From positions 992,001-1,056,000 of the forward strand of contig OZ251249.1 of NCBI GenBank assembly GCA_965240325.2: 64,000 nucleotides of DNA, written 5' to 3'. Below the pieces are notes generated by a model. The model did not search any database and was not told the DNA's origin. It saw only the letters and a program-made list of their open reading frames with translations. The translations under genes and the position numbers were made by a program. This document shows, piece after piece, positions 24,080 to 35,089 of the stretch. The stretch's first letter is position 1, and each line of letters opens with the position of its first letter. The DNA comes from Rebecca billardiae RCC1528 (Eukaryota; Haptophyta).

Positions 24080-26824
24080 TCAGTGGTCGAGCGCGGCGAG
24101 CTCGTCCGAGTCCCACAGCCGGTGCAGCTGCTTGCGCAGCGGGATCAGCAGCGCTGCCGGCGGCACGGGCGCGGGGAGCAGCCGGGCGGCGCGATGCGGC
24201 GGCGGGGACGAGGGGCCGCGGCGGCGCGCGGTGCGGCGCGGTGAGCTCCCGGGCGCCGCGCCGCGCGAGCCCCCCGCGGCCTACCCTGCCCTCCTCGCGC
24301 TCGGCGCGTGCGCGTGCGCGTGCGCGTGCGCGTGCGCGTGCGCGTGCGCGTGCGCGTGCGCGTGCGCGTGCGCGTGCGCGTGCGGTTGCTTTTTGCTCAC
24401 CGATGAGGAAGGGAAAGGCCACGCCCACGCCCGGCAGCCGCAGCACGACGTAGATGGCGAGCAGGCAGCCGAGCTGGAACGCGCTGAAGGAGAGCGTGGT
24501 GCGGTCGCTCACCTTGGCGAGGTAGTCGTACTGCGGCCACTCCTTCCGCTCCCAGATCCCGAAGAGGAACATGCGGTCGAAGAGCTCGTTGCCCGCCATG
24601 CTGCCCACGCCCATGAAGAGGAAGACGCCGGAGAGCACCGCCTTGGGGATCAGCCGCAGCAGCGGCGTGGCGGCGAGGGAGAGGAGGATGAGCAGGTGGA
24701 TGGCGAGCTGCGTCACGCGCTGCTCCACCACGCGCTTCGGCCGCTTCACCACCGTCTTCCCGTCCGCCAGCGTAATGAGCTCGTACTCCGTCACGGCGAG
24801 CGCGTGCGTGAGCGAGCGCACGGTCGCCGCGTGCGTGAACTGCAGCCCGACGAGCGCGAAGAGCGGGTAGATGCACACGGCGCACACCAGCAGGTCGAGG
24901 TGGTACGCGGGGGGCTTGGCGAGCTTGCGGTCCTTCCGGTTGATCAGGATCGACGTCAGGTTCTGGTCCAGGTACCCCAGCACCGTCAGCCCGAGCGCGG
25001 GCACCGCCGCGAACAGCACGCCCCACCACGGGAACGGGCGGGAGACGCCAAACGGGTTGATCAGCCAAGCGCGAGGCACCGACGGGTCGGTCGGGTCGTT
25101 GGCGGTCGGGCGGAACTCGGAGGGCACCTGCGGCGCGCGCGGCGGGCACGCGCGCGCGCGGGAGGGCAGGCCGCGTGAGCACGCCGGGCGCGCGCGTGGG
25201 CCGCGACGATGGCGGCGACGATGGCGGCGGCGGCCGCGGGGCACGCGGCCCCCGCGCGCGGCCGGCGCGCGCGCGCGCGCGCGCGCGCGCGCGGCCGCGC
25301 GCGTCGCGAAAGCGCACCTGCAAGAACGGAAGGTCGCTCACGCCGAGCGCGCCGACGAGCGCGCCGGCGGTGACGCTCGTCGCGACGATCGCGAGCGTGA
25401 CGGAGTAGTTCGCCAGCGTCGCGCGCACGCCCGGCGAGAACCAGGCCGTGGGGCGGAGGTCCTTGAGCTTGGTCGCTCCCACGTAGGTGCCCAGCCCCAG
25501 CAGCGTCGTCAGCAGCGCGGCCGTGGCGGAGAGGCGCGCGGGGTCGGCGTCGGGCAGCGTGGCGCGGACGTAGGGCGTGACGCAGATCGCGACGAGCGCG
25601 TTGACCACGAAGATCAGCGTGATCAGCGCGGAGAACGTCTCCTCCGCGAAGCGCGTCACGTGGCGCATGAGCGCGCACGAGTCTGTGAGCGCGAGCGCGA
25701 GCGTCATCAGCGCGGTCCACAGCCCCTGCCACACGCGGCACGGCATGAACTCGAGGCCGAGCGCGTTGCACAGCTGGTAGAAGACGACGGTGTACGCCAG
25801 CTCGGGGCCCGTCGCGCCGAGGATGCACAGCGGCTGCCCCGCGAACAGCGCGTAGAACACCCCGGACAGTCCGGACGAGAGGATCATCTCGACCACGCCC
25901 AGCTCGCCTCGCGTCTCCTCCTGGAAGAGCGCGCCAAACGTGATGGCGGGCGCGAGGCACGCGAAGAAGAGGAAGATGGTGGAGGAGGAGACGATGGGCA
26001 GGTTCTCGCGCTTGAACGCGTCCGTCCAGTCCGACACGTAGTACGGCGCGCGCCGCTTCAGGTCGGCGCGCAGCCCGCCTGCGAACCGGCCCGACCACTC
26101 GAGCGGGCCGAGCACGTCGGCGCCGCCGTCGCCGCCGCCGCCGTCGCCGCCGCTGTCGTCGCGGCCGAGGCCGGCCTCGAGCGCGTGCGGCGGCACGGCG
26201 ACCTCCTCGAAGGCGTGCTCCGACGACGCCTTGCTCCCCTCCTTGCTGCTCCCGTGCCGCTCGTCCCCCTCGAGTGCGGGCGTGAGCGCGAGCACCGGCG
26301 GGTGGCGCGGCGCGTGCGCAGACACGTCCTCGTCCGTGGGCAGCGCGCCGTACCCGAGCGGGCGGAGCGCGGGGCTCGTGCCCGGCGTGGAGCCGCGCGA
26401 GCGCGGGCGCGGCGCGGCGGCGACGGGCTCGCCGAGCATGCCCACGCGCGCCGCGGTCGCGCCGTCCGAGTTGGTGCGGCCTGGGCGCGCGCGCGCGAAA
26501 ACCACACCCGCGCCGCGCAGCGCGTGAGCGGGCGCACGCACAGCGCGCGCGCGGGGGCGGGGCCCGCGGGCGCGCCGCGCGCGCGCCCAGCCCGCGCCCG
26601 GCGCGCGCGGTGCGCCCCCGCTCACCGCGAAAGTTCCTGGGCGGGTACACGACGTACTCCTCGTCACCGAGCATGCCGGTCGGGCGCGAGCCCGCGGGCG
26701 CGGGGATGGGCGTGGAGCCCGAGCGGCGGCGGTCCATGCCGTCGGCGGGGAGGCCGTGGCGCGGGCGCATCACCTTGCGCCCGTCGTCCTTTGCCGCGCC
26801 GTCGTACGACTCGAGCAGGCTCAT
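24080..26824 (-). CDS. SLC4/Bor1-family anion transporter
   Basis: Exons 26824-26626, 26480-25318, 25127-24401 and 24153-24080 (all GT-AG, phases 1/0/1) give 720 residues. A hydrophilic N-terminus of about 200 residues precedes a transmembrane domain typical of the HCO3-/borate transporter family: PIVSSSTIFLFFACLAPAIT, FALFAGQPLCILGATGPELA-like sequence (here ALFAGQPLCILGATGPELAY), FGVSRPFPWW, LTVLGYLDQNLTSILINRK and IPKAVLSGVFLFMGVGSMAG. The last exon restores AFPFLI-ALLIPLRKQLHRLW and a C-terminal acidic tail. The protein should carry bicarbonate or borate across a membrane; in an alga this could serve carbon supply or boron export. Motifs alone do not settle the substrate. No truncation is seen. 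Confidence 0.88.
24303..24385. repeat. (GCGTGC)n hexanucleotide repeat in SLC4 gene intron
   Basis: About 13 near-perfect GCGTGC units inside the last intron (24400-24154) of the transporter gene. Confidence 0.9.
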
Positions 26825-27650
26825 CGCTCGGGAGTGGCGCGGTCGATGGGCGTGCCGGCAGCAGCGCGTGGCCGACCCGCTGCGGCGACCAGTGGCGCGC
26901 AAGAACCGGCTAGGACCGACGCGCTAGCTGCTGCGCGCCTCGCGATTGGCCCGGAGGCCCTGGAGTGGTATGAGCAAACGCCAAAAGGCGAGCTCGTCTG
27001 CCTGTTGGTGGACTTATTGGCCGCCTCGCGATTGGCAAGGTCCGTTTTAAGCAACCGCTGCGCTCAGGCTCTGTGCTTCGTCAGAAGCCCGCGAACGAAA
27101 GTTCTGAAGGGCTTCTCTGAATCGGAGAGTCCGGCAAAACACAGGTCGACTTCTCCGGACTATCATCAGCGCCTTCGGCGAAGGACTGGCGAGGGAGGCA
27201 GGAAGAATCTCGGGCGGACTCACTTCCGAGATTGATGTCATGCCGCTGATGATGAGTGCAGTCATAATGTCAGTGTCGTCAGTCAGGACGACAATCAGTG
27301 GCGCTGCCGCCGGTGGGTTGAGAGCACGCGTCAGCTGCGCCAGGCCCTGCGAACTGGAGGCCGGCCGCTCGCGCACGGCGGCGCGGCCGCGCGTCCACGC
27401 GCGCGCCCTAGGCGCCAGGCGATGCGCGTGGCAGCGGCGGCCGCGCGTGCCCGCCGATCACCAGCCGGAACTCAGCGAGCTGATTCGGTCGTGACGGTGC
27501 GCCGCTCGGGCGCGGGCAGCGGCCCAGCGGCAGGTCTGTGGAGCTGCACGTGCACGCCACGCCGTCGCCAACGCGGCCCGCAGGCGGCCGCGTCGGCCCA
27601 GCGCGTGCCCCCGCCCCCCGAGGCCTCTGGGGCGGGCCCGCCCCCAACGC
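26825..27650. other. Intergenic region
   Basis: Upstream of the transporter gene and downstream of the small membrane-protein gene, both minus strand. 27000-27300 is lower in GC and unique. A possible 3' exon for the small gene ends near 27458 if the GGTGAGC at its stop acts as a splice donor. Nothing else is recognised. Confidence 0.35.
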
Positions 27651-27815
27651 TCACCAGAACTCCGTGTCCTCAAAGAACATGAAGTCAGACAGCGTGAGCG
27701 ACCACAGCGAGATGACGAGCACCGACCACATGAGCGGCTGGTGCGAGAACATCATGAGTGCGAACGAGCCCACAGACAGGCCCACCTCCACCTTGCGCCG
27801 CGAGTTGAAAGCCAT
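27651..27815 (-). CDS. Small two-helix membrane protein (54 aa)
   Basis: Reading from ATG 27815 gives a 54-residue protein with a short basic N-terminus (MAFNSRRK), two hydrophobic segments (VGLSVGSFALMMFSH and LMWSVLVISLWSLTLSDF) and an acidic end (FFEDTEFW). The composition is unlike the Ala/Arg-rich shadow ORFs around it, which argues that it is real. A CAG acceptor sits just before the ATG, and a GTGAGC donor occurs upstream at 28024, so there is probably a 5' UTR intron. The terminal codons TTC TGG TGA overlap a good donor (TG|GTGAGC), so the protein could instead continue in another exon near 27.46 kb. Family and function are not recognised. Confidence 0.5.
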   Translation of the reverse strand: MAFNSRRKVEVGLSVGSFALMMFSHQPLMWSVLVISLWSLTLSDFMFFEDTEFW

Positions 27816-28542
27816 GGCTGCCTGCGCGGGCGTGGCGCGGGCGCGGCGCGCCGGGGCGCGGCGCGCGCGCGTGGCGGAGCGAGCGTGCGCGTGAGCCGAT
27901 CGGCGCCGAGCGCAGCGTCGAGCGCGGGTACGCCTGCGCCGGCCGACGCCACCCCGCGAACCGCGCCACGCGCCGCGCCGCGGCCGCCCGTGCGCGCCGA
28001 GCGTCGGGGGCCGGCGCTCACCGAGAGCACTGCTGCGCCCCTGCTGCTGCACCCTGGCCGAGCCCGATCGCAGGCGAGGGGCTCGGCCCCGCGCTGCTGC
28101 CCGGCTCTGGCGCGTCCGGACTACAATCAGCCAGCCGGACTCTCGCTGGGCCACGGCCAAGGTCACGGTCTCGCGATCGGTGCGGGAGGCGGGGCGCGAA
28201 AGCGCTGACGACCGGCGCGCGAAGCCAAGATGAGGCCCGGAAAGACCGGCTCGCGTGCGCGGAGCGGCCAAATCTTTTCGTGCCGAGATCAGCCGCCGCC
28301 GGCGGCGGCGGCGCGCGGCGCGCTGGGGCTTCCAAGCAAGCGGCTTATGGCGGCCACGCCCGCCTGACTGGCCAGCCAGCCCGCAGCCCTCCCCGCGCGG
28401 AGGCGAGCAAAGGGGGCCGGCGCGCGCGCGGGCCGGCGAAGCGGAGGGCGGGCCGCGGCGGAGCGAGCGCGCGTGGCGGCACGCGCGCGCGCGTGCCCGC
28501 GGGCGCCCCAGCAGCGGCCCTCGGCGCGGCCGCGCGCACGCG
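27816..28542. other. Divergent promoter region between small membrane protein and kinase genes
   Basis: Contains the inferred 5' UTR exon and intron of the small minus-strand gene (donor at 28024) and the 5' region of the plus-strand kinase gene. It is very GC-rich near the kinase ATG. No TATA box is seen. Confidence 0.4.
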
Positions 28543-31500
28543 ATGCCGCCGATGCCGGCCGTGGACGCGTCGGCGCGGCAGGCGGTCGGGCCGGCGCACG
28601 ACGGCGCCGCCGCGGGCGCGGGCGCGGCCAACGAGGCGGTGGGCGGCGGCGGCGGCGGCATGCCGCTGCCGCCGCTCTTCTGCGACGCGTACTCGGACGT
28701 GGCGTCGATGTTCACGGTGGGGCGGAAGCTGGGGCAGGGCAACTTTGCAAAGGTCGTGCAGGCCTCGGCCAAGCACGCGCTGCCGGCGTGCGGGCTGCGC
28801 GCGGGCGAGCAGGTGGCCATCAAGATCGTCAAGAAGCCTAGCGCCATGGCGGCGCCCGTGCTCGAGATGCTGCGCTCCGAGATCGCCATCCTGCGCGCGG
28901 TGCGCCACCCCAACATCGTGCGTCTGTACGAGGTGCTCGAGACGCCGGGCAAGCTGTACCTCGTGATGCAGCTGTGCTCGGGCGGCGAGCTGTTCGAGCG
29001 GATCGTGCGCATGGGCGTGTACTCCGAGGAGGACGCGCGCTACTTCACCTTCAAGCTGCTCAACGCGGTGCTCTACCTGCACGACTCGTCCATCTGCCAC
29101 CGCGACCTCAAGCCCGAGAACATTCTCCTCTCCACGCCGCACGAGGACGCCGAGCTGCTCATCACGGACTTCGGGCTGGGCAAGGTGATGGCGCGCGCGG
29201 GCGAGGGCGTGCCGTGGCGGGAGGTCGCGCTGCGCACGCGCTGCGGCACGCCCGGCTACGCAGCGCCAGAGGTGATCTCGTCGGGTGCGCGCGCACGCGG
29301 CGCGCGCGCGCCGCGCCGCCCGGCAACGCCGCGCCTCGCCGCGCCGCGCGCGCGCGCCGCTCACCGCCGCGCCGCCGCGACGCGACGGCGCGCGGCCGCC
29401 GCCGACGGCGTGGCGCGCGCAGCGTACGGCCCGGCCGCGGACCGCCGGTACGGGCTGGCGTGCGACATGTGGAGCGTCGGCGTGATCCTCTTCATCCTGC
29501 TCTCCGCGTGCCCGCCGTTTGCGGCGCGCGACGACGAGGAGATGCAGCGGCAGGTGTGCTCGCCCGGCGCGCTCGCCTTCCCGCAGCGGCACTGGGGCTC
29601 GATCTCCGCGGAGGCGGTCGACCTGATCAGAGGGCTGCTCGTCGTGGACCCGAGGTGCGCACGCGCGCGCGCGCGCGCGCGGCGCGGGGCGGCGCCGGGC
29701 GGCCCTGCGGTGGGCGGGGCGCGCCGGGCTCTGACGCGCGTCCGCGCGCCGACGCGCGCGCGCGCGCCGCCGCCACCGCCGCCGCTGCGCGCGCCGCCGC
29801 CACCGCCGATGCTCCCGTTGGCTCGCCTTGTGTTCGGCGCGTGTGTGTGCTGTGCCGCGCAGCAAGCGGCTCACCGCGCTCGAGGCGCTGCAGCACCCGT
29901 GGGTGGTGAGCGTGGGCGCGCACCAGACCGACCTCTTCAACGTGAGAGCGCGGCGCGCGGCGCGCGCGCGCGGCCAAAGCAGTCGGGGCGCGCACGGCGG
30001 CGGCGATGCGCGCGGCGCGGCCTGCGCGGCCGCGCGCTCGCGCTGAGCGCCCCGCCCCGCGCCGCCCTGCGCCCCGCCGCCGGCGCGCCGTGCGCGCGGA
30101 CGCAGGCGGACTCGCACGGGCAGGGCTCGCCGCACGCCGCGGCCGCGCCCGCCGCCGCCTCGCCGCGGCTGCTGCGGCAGCGCTTTGATGAGTTCAACGC
30201 GCAGCGCACGACCATGCGCACGGGGCGGCGCGCGGGCGAGGGGCGCGGCGGCGGCGAGGACGGCGCGGGCGCGGACGGCGCGGAGCCGCGGGGGCTGGCC
30301 GCGGAGGGGCACGCGGGCGCGCTCAGCGCCGCGCAGCTCGGGCTGCCGCAAGATGTGCGCACCGCACCGCACCGCACCGCACCGCACCGCACCGCACAGT
30401 GCGCCGCCACCGCGGCGCAGCGCGACACCGCGCGCGCGCGCGGCGCCGCGCGCGGTGGCACGGCTCACGCGCCGCGCCGGTCCGCGCGCCGCGTGCCGCG
30501 TGCCCCACCCCCCACGCGGCGTTGTGCCGCGCCGTGCCGCGTGCGTGCTATTCTGTGCAGGAGGCCGTGCTGCGCCTCTTCCGCTGCGCGTGCGAGGGCA
30601 GGCTCGGCCAGCTGGTGGTGGCCACGCGCCACGTCGGCTTTGCGGCGACGGACGGCGCCTCGCTGTGGCTGCGGCCCACCTCCCAGCTCGCGTCCGTGAC
30701 AACGGCGCGGTGAGCGCCCGCGCGCGCACGCACCGCGCGCGTGCGGCGTCGCGGCCGCCGCGGTCGCCGCCGGTCCCCCGCGAGGGCGCGGGCGCACGCC
30801 TTTGCCGCGCCGCGCTCAGCGCGCCCCGCCCCGCCCTCCCCCGCCCTGCCCTCCCCCGCCCTGCCCTCCCCCGCCCCGCCCTCCCCCGCCCTGCCCTCCC
30901 CCGCCCTGCCCTCCCCCGCCCTGCCCTCCCCCGCCCTGCCCTCCCCCGCCCTGCCCTCCCCCGCCCCGCCCTCCCCCGCCCTGCCCTCCCCCGCCCTGCC
31001 CTCCCCCGCCCTGCCCTCCCCCGCCCCGCCCTCCCCCGCCCCGCCCTCCCCCGCCCTGCCCTCCCCCGCCCCCCGCCCTGCCCTCCCCCGCCCCGCCCTC
31101 CCCCGCCCTGCCCTCCCCCGCCCCGCCCTCCCCCGCCCCGCCCTCCCCCGCCCTGCCCTCCCCCGCCCTGCCCTCCCCCGCCCTGCCCTCCCCCGCCCTG
31201 CCCTCCCCCGCCCTGCCCTCCCCCGCCCCGCCCTCCCCCGCCCCGCCCTCCCCCGCCCTGCCCTCCCCCGCCCTGCCCTCCCCCGCCCTGCCCTCCCCCG
31301 CCCTGCCCTCCCCCGCCCCGCCCTCCCCCGCCCTGCCCTCCCCCGCCCTGCCCTCCCCCGCCCTGCCCTCCCCCGCCCCGCCCTCCCCCGCCCTGCCCTC
31401 CCCCGCCCTGCCCTCCCCCGCCCTGCCCTCCCCCGCCCTGCCCTCCCCCGCCCCGCCCTCCCCCGCCCCGCCCTCCCCCGCCCTGCCCTCCCCCGCCCTG

Positions 31501-32212
31501 CCCTCCCCCGCCCTGCCCTCCCCCGCCCTGCCCTCCCCCGCCCTGCCCTCCCCCGCCCCGCCCTCCCCCGCCCCGCCCTCCCCCGCCCTGCCCTCCCCCG
31601 CCCTGCCCTCCCCCGCCCTGCCCTCCCCCGCCCTGCCCTCCCCCGCCCCGCCCTCCCCCGCCCTGCCCTCCCCCGCCCTGCCCTCCCCCGCCCCGCCCTC
31701 CCCCGCCCTGCCCTCCCCCGCCCTGCCCTCCCCCGCCCTGCCCTCCCCCGCCCTGCCCTCCCCCGCCCCGCCCTCCCCCGCCCTGCCCTCCCCCGCCCGC
31801 CCGCAGCTACATCGCCTCGAACGCGGCGACGGACAACTCGTTGGTGCTCGCGTTCAGCGATGGCAGCCGCGCGCAGCTGGACGGCTTCTGGCAGCGGGAC
31901 GCGTGCCTGCAGCTGCTGGCGCGCGCGGACGCGGAGCGGCAGGCGGCGGCGGCGGCGGCGGCCGCGCAGCAGCAGCAGCAGCAGCACGGCGGCAGCGCGC
32001 ACACGCCGCCGCCGCCGCCGCCGCGCGAGGTCGCTGCGGGCGCGTGCGCCGGCTCCTCCGCCGCATCGCCGCTCGAGCTGCCCTCGCCCGGACCCTCGCC
32101 CGGACGCGCGTCACCCGCGGCCGGCGCGCCCGCCGCCGCGGCGGCCGCGGACAGACGGCGGCTGAGCGCGAGCGGCCGGCCGCTGCGCCTCACGCGCAGC
32201 AGCGTCGACTGA
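28543..32212 (+). CDS. CaMK-like Ser/Thr protein kinase with C-terminal GRAM-like domain
   Basis: Exons 28543-29284, 29423-29654, 29863-29941, 30106-30354, 30561-30709 and 31807-32212 (GT-AG, phases agree) give 618 residues. The kinase domain is complete: GQGNFAKVV glycine loop, VAIKIVKK lysine, [12 protein letters not shown] catalytic loop, ITDFGLGK metal site, [10 protein letters not shown], and [13 protein letters not shown]. It ends with [13 protein letters not shown], typical of CaMK/CDPK kinases. No EF-hands follow. Residues from about 435 ([25 protein letters not shown]...[21 protein letters not shown]) resemble a GRAM/PH-like domain, which binds phosphoinositides and could recruit the kinase to membranes. 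A poly-Gln/Ala/Pro tail ends at TGA 32210-32212. Intron 5 (30710-31806) is almost wholly minisatellite. The kinase call is firm; the GRAM call is likely. Confidence 0.88.
30826..31797. repeat. 15-bp minisatellite, about 65 copies, filling a kinase intron
   Basis: Head-to-tail array of CCGCCC(T/C)GCCCTCCC. The single T/C site divides copies into two types. Their order repeats with a period of 22 units (330 bp) between about 31111 and 31770, so a block of the array was itself duplicated. One unit near 31070 is irregular. All frames are open, which explains long spurious ORFs here. Confidence 0.95.
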
Positions 32213-32631
32213 GCGCGGCCGGCACTCGGCAGCGCGCGCCGACGGTGCGGCGGGCCGGCGGCGGCCGGCGCGCCACGCGTGGGGCGCCGCCGTGCGCGCC
32301 ACCCAACGGACCGACGAGCGCCACAGCGGCGGACCTCTGAAGGTGGGCCTCGACGGCAGGCGCGCTGAATCGATAGATGAGGCTGACCGCCGCACGCCTC
32401 GTACTGTCACGCGGTAGTACCTACTACCCAGTCCCCAGTCCCGCCGCGCCGTCGCCACTCGCCGATCATTAATGCATCGTCATCAGGGCATCAGCTGTCC
32501 CGCGCGGCGCGGATCCGCGCCCGTTCCGCGCGGCGGTCGCGGCGCGGTTCAGTACCGAGGCGCGCACGGCGACGACACGCGCCGTACGTACTGACGATGA
32601 TGAAGTGAAGCGCGCGCGCGATGCTGCTACG

Positions 32632-32695
32632 GATATATGACGACTGATCGATATATATTGCTGTCCTGTCTGCGCTGCTACTATTATATATCACA
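32632..32695. repeat. TA-rich tracts past the kinase gene
   Basis: Short ATATAT runs separated by mixed sequence, about 420 bp past the kinase stop codon. Confidence 0.65.
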
Positions 32696-34732
32696 GTAAA
32701 GAAATCGATTTTCGGCGTTACCGCAACCCGTCCGCGCTTCCGCCCAGTGGGGATGCGCTGGAATTTTTTTCATGCCCCGTTCGCGGCACTTCGCGCCGCC
32801 ACAGTGGAGAAAGATCGGGCCGAAGCCCGTTTGAGCATGGTCGTTCGTGCGCACGCCCATTCGAATCGATGGCGCGCTCCGAGCGGCGGGCGTGCGCGTA
32901 TTTTTGCCGCGAGGGGGGCTGCGAGGCGTCGGCCGGCTTACCAAGGCGGTTCCCCGGGGCGGCGTCACCCTCGCCCGCCCCTCCTCGCCCACCCTCGCTC
33001 CACGGGCGGCCACACGTGAGCTGTTAAGATGACTTCACGGGGGCCGCGCGGCACGCGCGCGGAGAGGCGAGGAAGTGGTGTTTCGCGGAAAAACGTTCTA
33101 TAGCATTGTGCTCAACCCATGTGGTCACCCGCTCCACAAGTTTGTACGCCGCCAAACCGCACACAGCGGCCTGAGCAGCTCCCAGACTGACTTTCGCTCT
33201 TGAAGCCTGTTTTTGGGCCAGATCTTGGTGTGGATGTAGCGCGGCGAGGAGGCGCCGGGCGCGCGCCCGAGCTGCGTGCTGGCACTCGCCATGACCCATA
33301 GGCATCGTCCGTCGCGAACGACCCGGCTCGCCTCGACCTCTCCGACCCGCCGGGCAGCCACGACCGAGCGCGCAGCCAACGGTGTCCAAACAGAGGCTTC
33401 TCAGACCGCGTGGGATGGGCATAGGCGCGAGAGAGGGCGCCCAGCGCGCTCTTGAGATGCACAGGAGCACGCACTGATGCGTATGGAACCATCCCATCAC
33501 GATCGCCCCGACCTGGCGCGCCCTATCTGGCCCGTCAGGCTGCCCGCGCCGCCGCCGCCGCGCCACGCCGCCGCCACAGGCGCCGCCGCATCGCGGGCAC
33601 GTGGGTAAGTCTGTATTCAACAAATACAGAATTTCCGGTGCGGCCCTCTTTTGGGCGGCAAGGTCGATCTGGTCGACACCTGCCGCGCGGCATGGGCCAC
33701 GGCGCGGCGAGGTGGCGGCTGGCGCACCGCGGCGCGGGCGGGATGGCTCGAGGACACCACCGCCCCGCCTCCCACGCCGCGCCGAGCGCGTGCGCCGTGC
33801 TCTCGTCGCGTACCGAATTTCCTGCGGCGAGCGACGCCACACAGCGCGACCATGCCATCGCGCGACGAGGTGCGTTCAGCTCAGCGATTTGTCGTATTTG
33901 TTGAATACATGCGGGTACGAATCGGACGCACGACGCCCTCGACGCACACGTCGAGAGCCACGCGCGCGGCGTGGACTGGCACGCGACGCGGAGATGGCGG
34001 GCGCGGTGCCGCGGGCGCGCGACTGGTCTAGAACAGCACAATGAAGCGTGGGACGGCGCCGCGCGCGTGGGCTCGCTGCCGTCTCCTCGCAGTCGAATAT
34101 TTCTGTGCACCCTCCTACCAGGTCAGTCGACCGACTTGCACGCGGCATGCGAGCACTGCGTGCGGGGAGGAGTGTGACATGGCAGGCTGTGGCGAGGTGG
34201 ATGGCCGTGCAGGAGTATGCTAGGAAGGGCCGCTCCCGCGCTCGCGCGGTGCCTCGCGCACGCCTCGTCGAGGACGAGCGTGTTTGAATGGCTCCGGGGA
34301 GGCCTGAGACTTCGCTTGTTCACAGCAGCGCGCGACAGGTGCACACAACGAAGGTGACGACCAGGCACTCCGGCGAGGGCGGCTGTGCTGGCAGCAGACT
34401 GCATTCGGAGTAAGATGCGCCATCTTACGCGCCGCTTCGCCTCGCTGCATCGCCGCACTGAGCAGCAGGGCTCCACGCTCACGAATGGCTCACCACGAGC
34501 TACGTGACCGGCCAGCCGCGTGCAACCCGGCGAGGCAGAGAGGGGCGGAGGGATGGGGAGGCTGGGTGGGATGTTGCAGTCCCATGCCCGGGGCACTCGC
34601 CAGGCGCCTGCGCGACCACCGTAGCGTCGTCTGTGCGCTCGTGCGGCCCGCGCGAGAATTTCCCCGAAAATCGGCTCGTGTCGGACGCCTCGGACGGGTT
34701 ACGGTAACGATAATCCCGTTTTTGTTCACTGT

Positions 34733-34790
34733 GATATATGTATTATATATATTGCTGATGACGACGCGATGTATATATATATATAGCATC
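34733..34790. repeat. TA-rich tracts past the glycosyltransferase gene
   Basis: Two TATATA runs about 300 bp beyond the minus-strand stop at 35090. Confidence 0.75.
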
Positions 34791-35089
34791 GTCGCCGCCA
34801 TCGTCGTCATCGATCGTCAGCAGCGCGGCAGCAGGCTACCGAGTACCGCCGTACGTCAGTGACCCATGGCGCGCCGCCGGATCCGCGCGGGCCGCGCGGG
34901 TCGGCCCCGAGCCGCGACTACCGCGATACATGGTCGCGGCCGAAGCATCTCGTCGCCGCGCGGGCGGCAGCGCGCGGGGGGAGCACGCCCACGCAATGGC
35001 GCGCCGCCGCGCGCCGCCGCACACCGACCGCGCTCGGACCGGCAGCGGCCAGGCTGATGGCGCCCGGCCGGACCCGCGGCGACCCGTCG

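Larger units (their letters stand above)
32213..35089. other. Convergent intergenic region, 2.9 kb
   Basis: Lies between the kinase (+) and the glycosyltransferase (-). It has TA-rich tracts at 32632-32695 and 34733-34790, near each gene's 3' end. 32.7-34.5 kb is mixed sequence of lower GC. ORFs on both strands here lack recognisable motifs. A 15-mer with a 5-bp self-complementary stem (GTATTCAACAAATAC) occurs at 33612 and in reverse at 33893. No gene is called. Confidence 0.45.

Noticed and set aside
30548-32002. A 484-residue GRAGRG-repeat ORF on the minus strand and [13 protein letters not shown] ORFs on the plus strand
   Set aside because: All six frames of a 15-bp minisatellite without stops are open. 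The array lies inside an intron bounded by phase-correct exons.
33024-33842. Long minus-strand ORF with CPRCGG and a helical C-terminus
   Set aside because: No domain recognised, composition similar to shadow ORFs, and overlapping ORFs of equal quality occur on the other strand.
33612-33907. Reversed copies of GTATTCAACAAATAC as possible transposon ends
   Set aside because: The match is only 15-16 bp, the motif is itself nearly self-complementary, and the flanks neither match nor show a target duplication.
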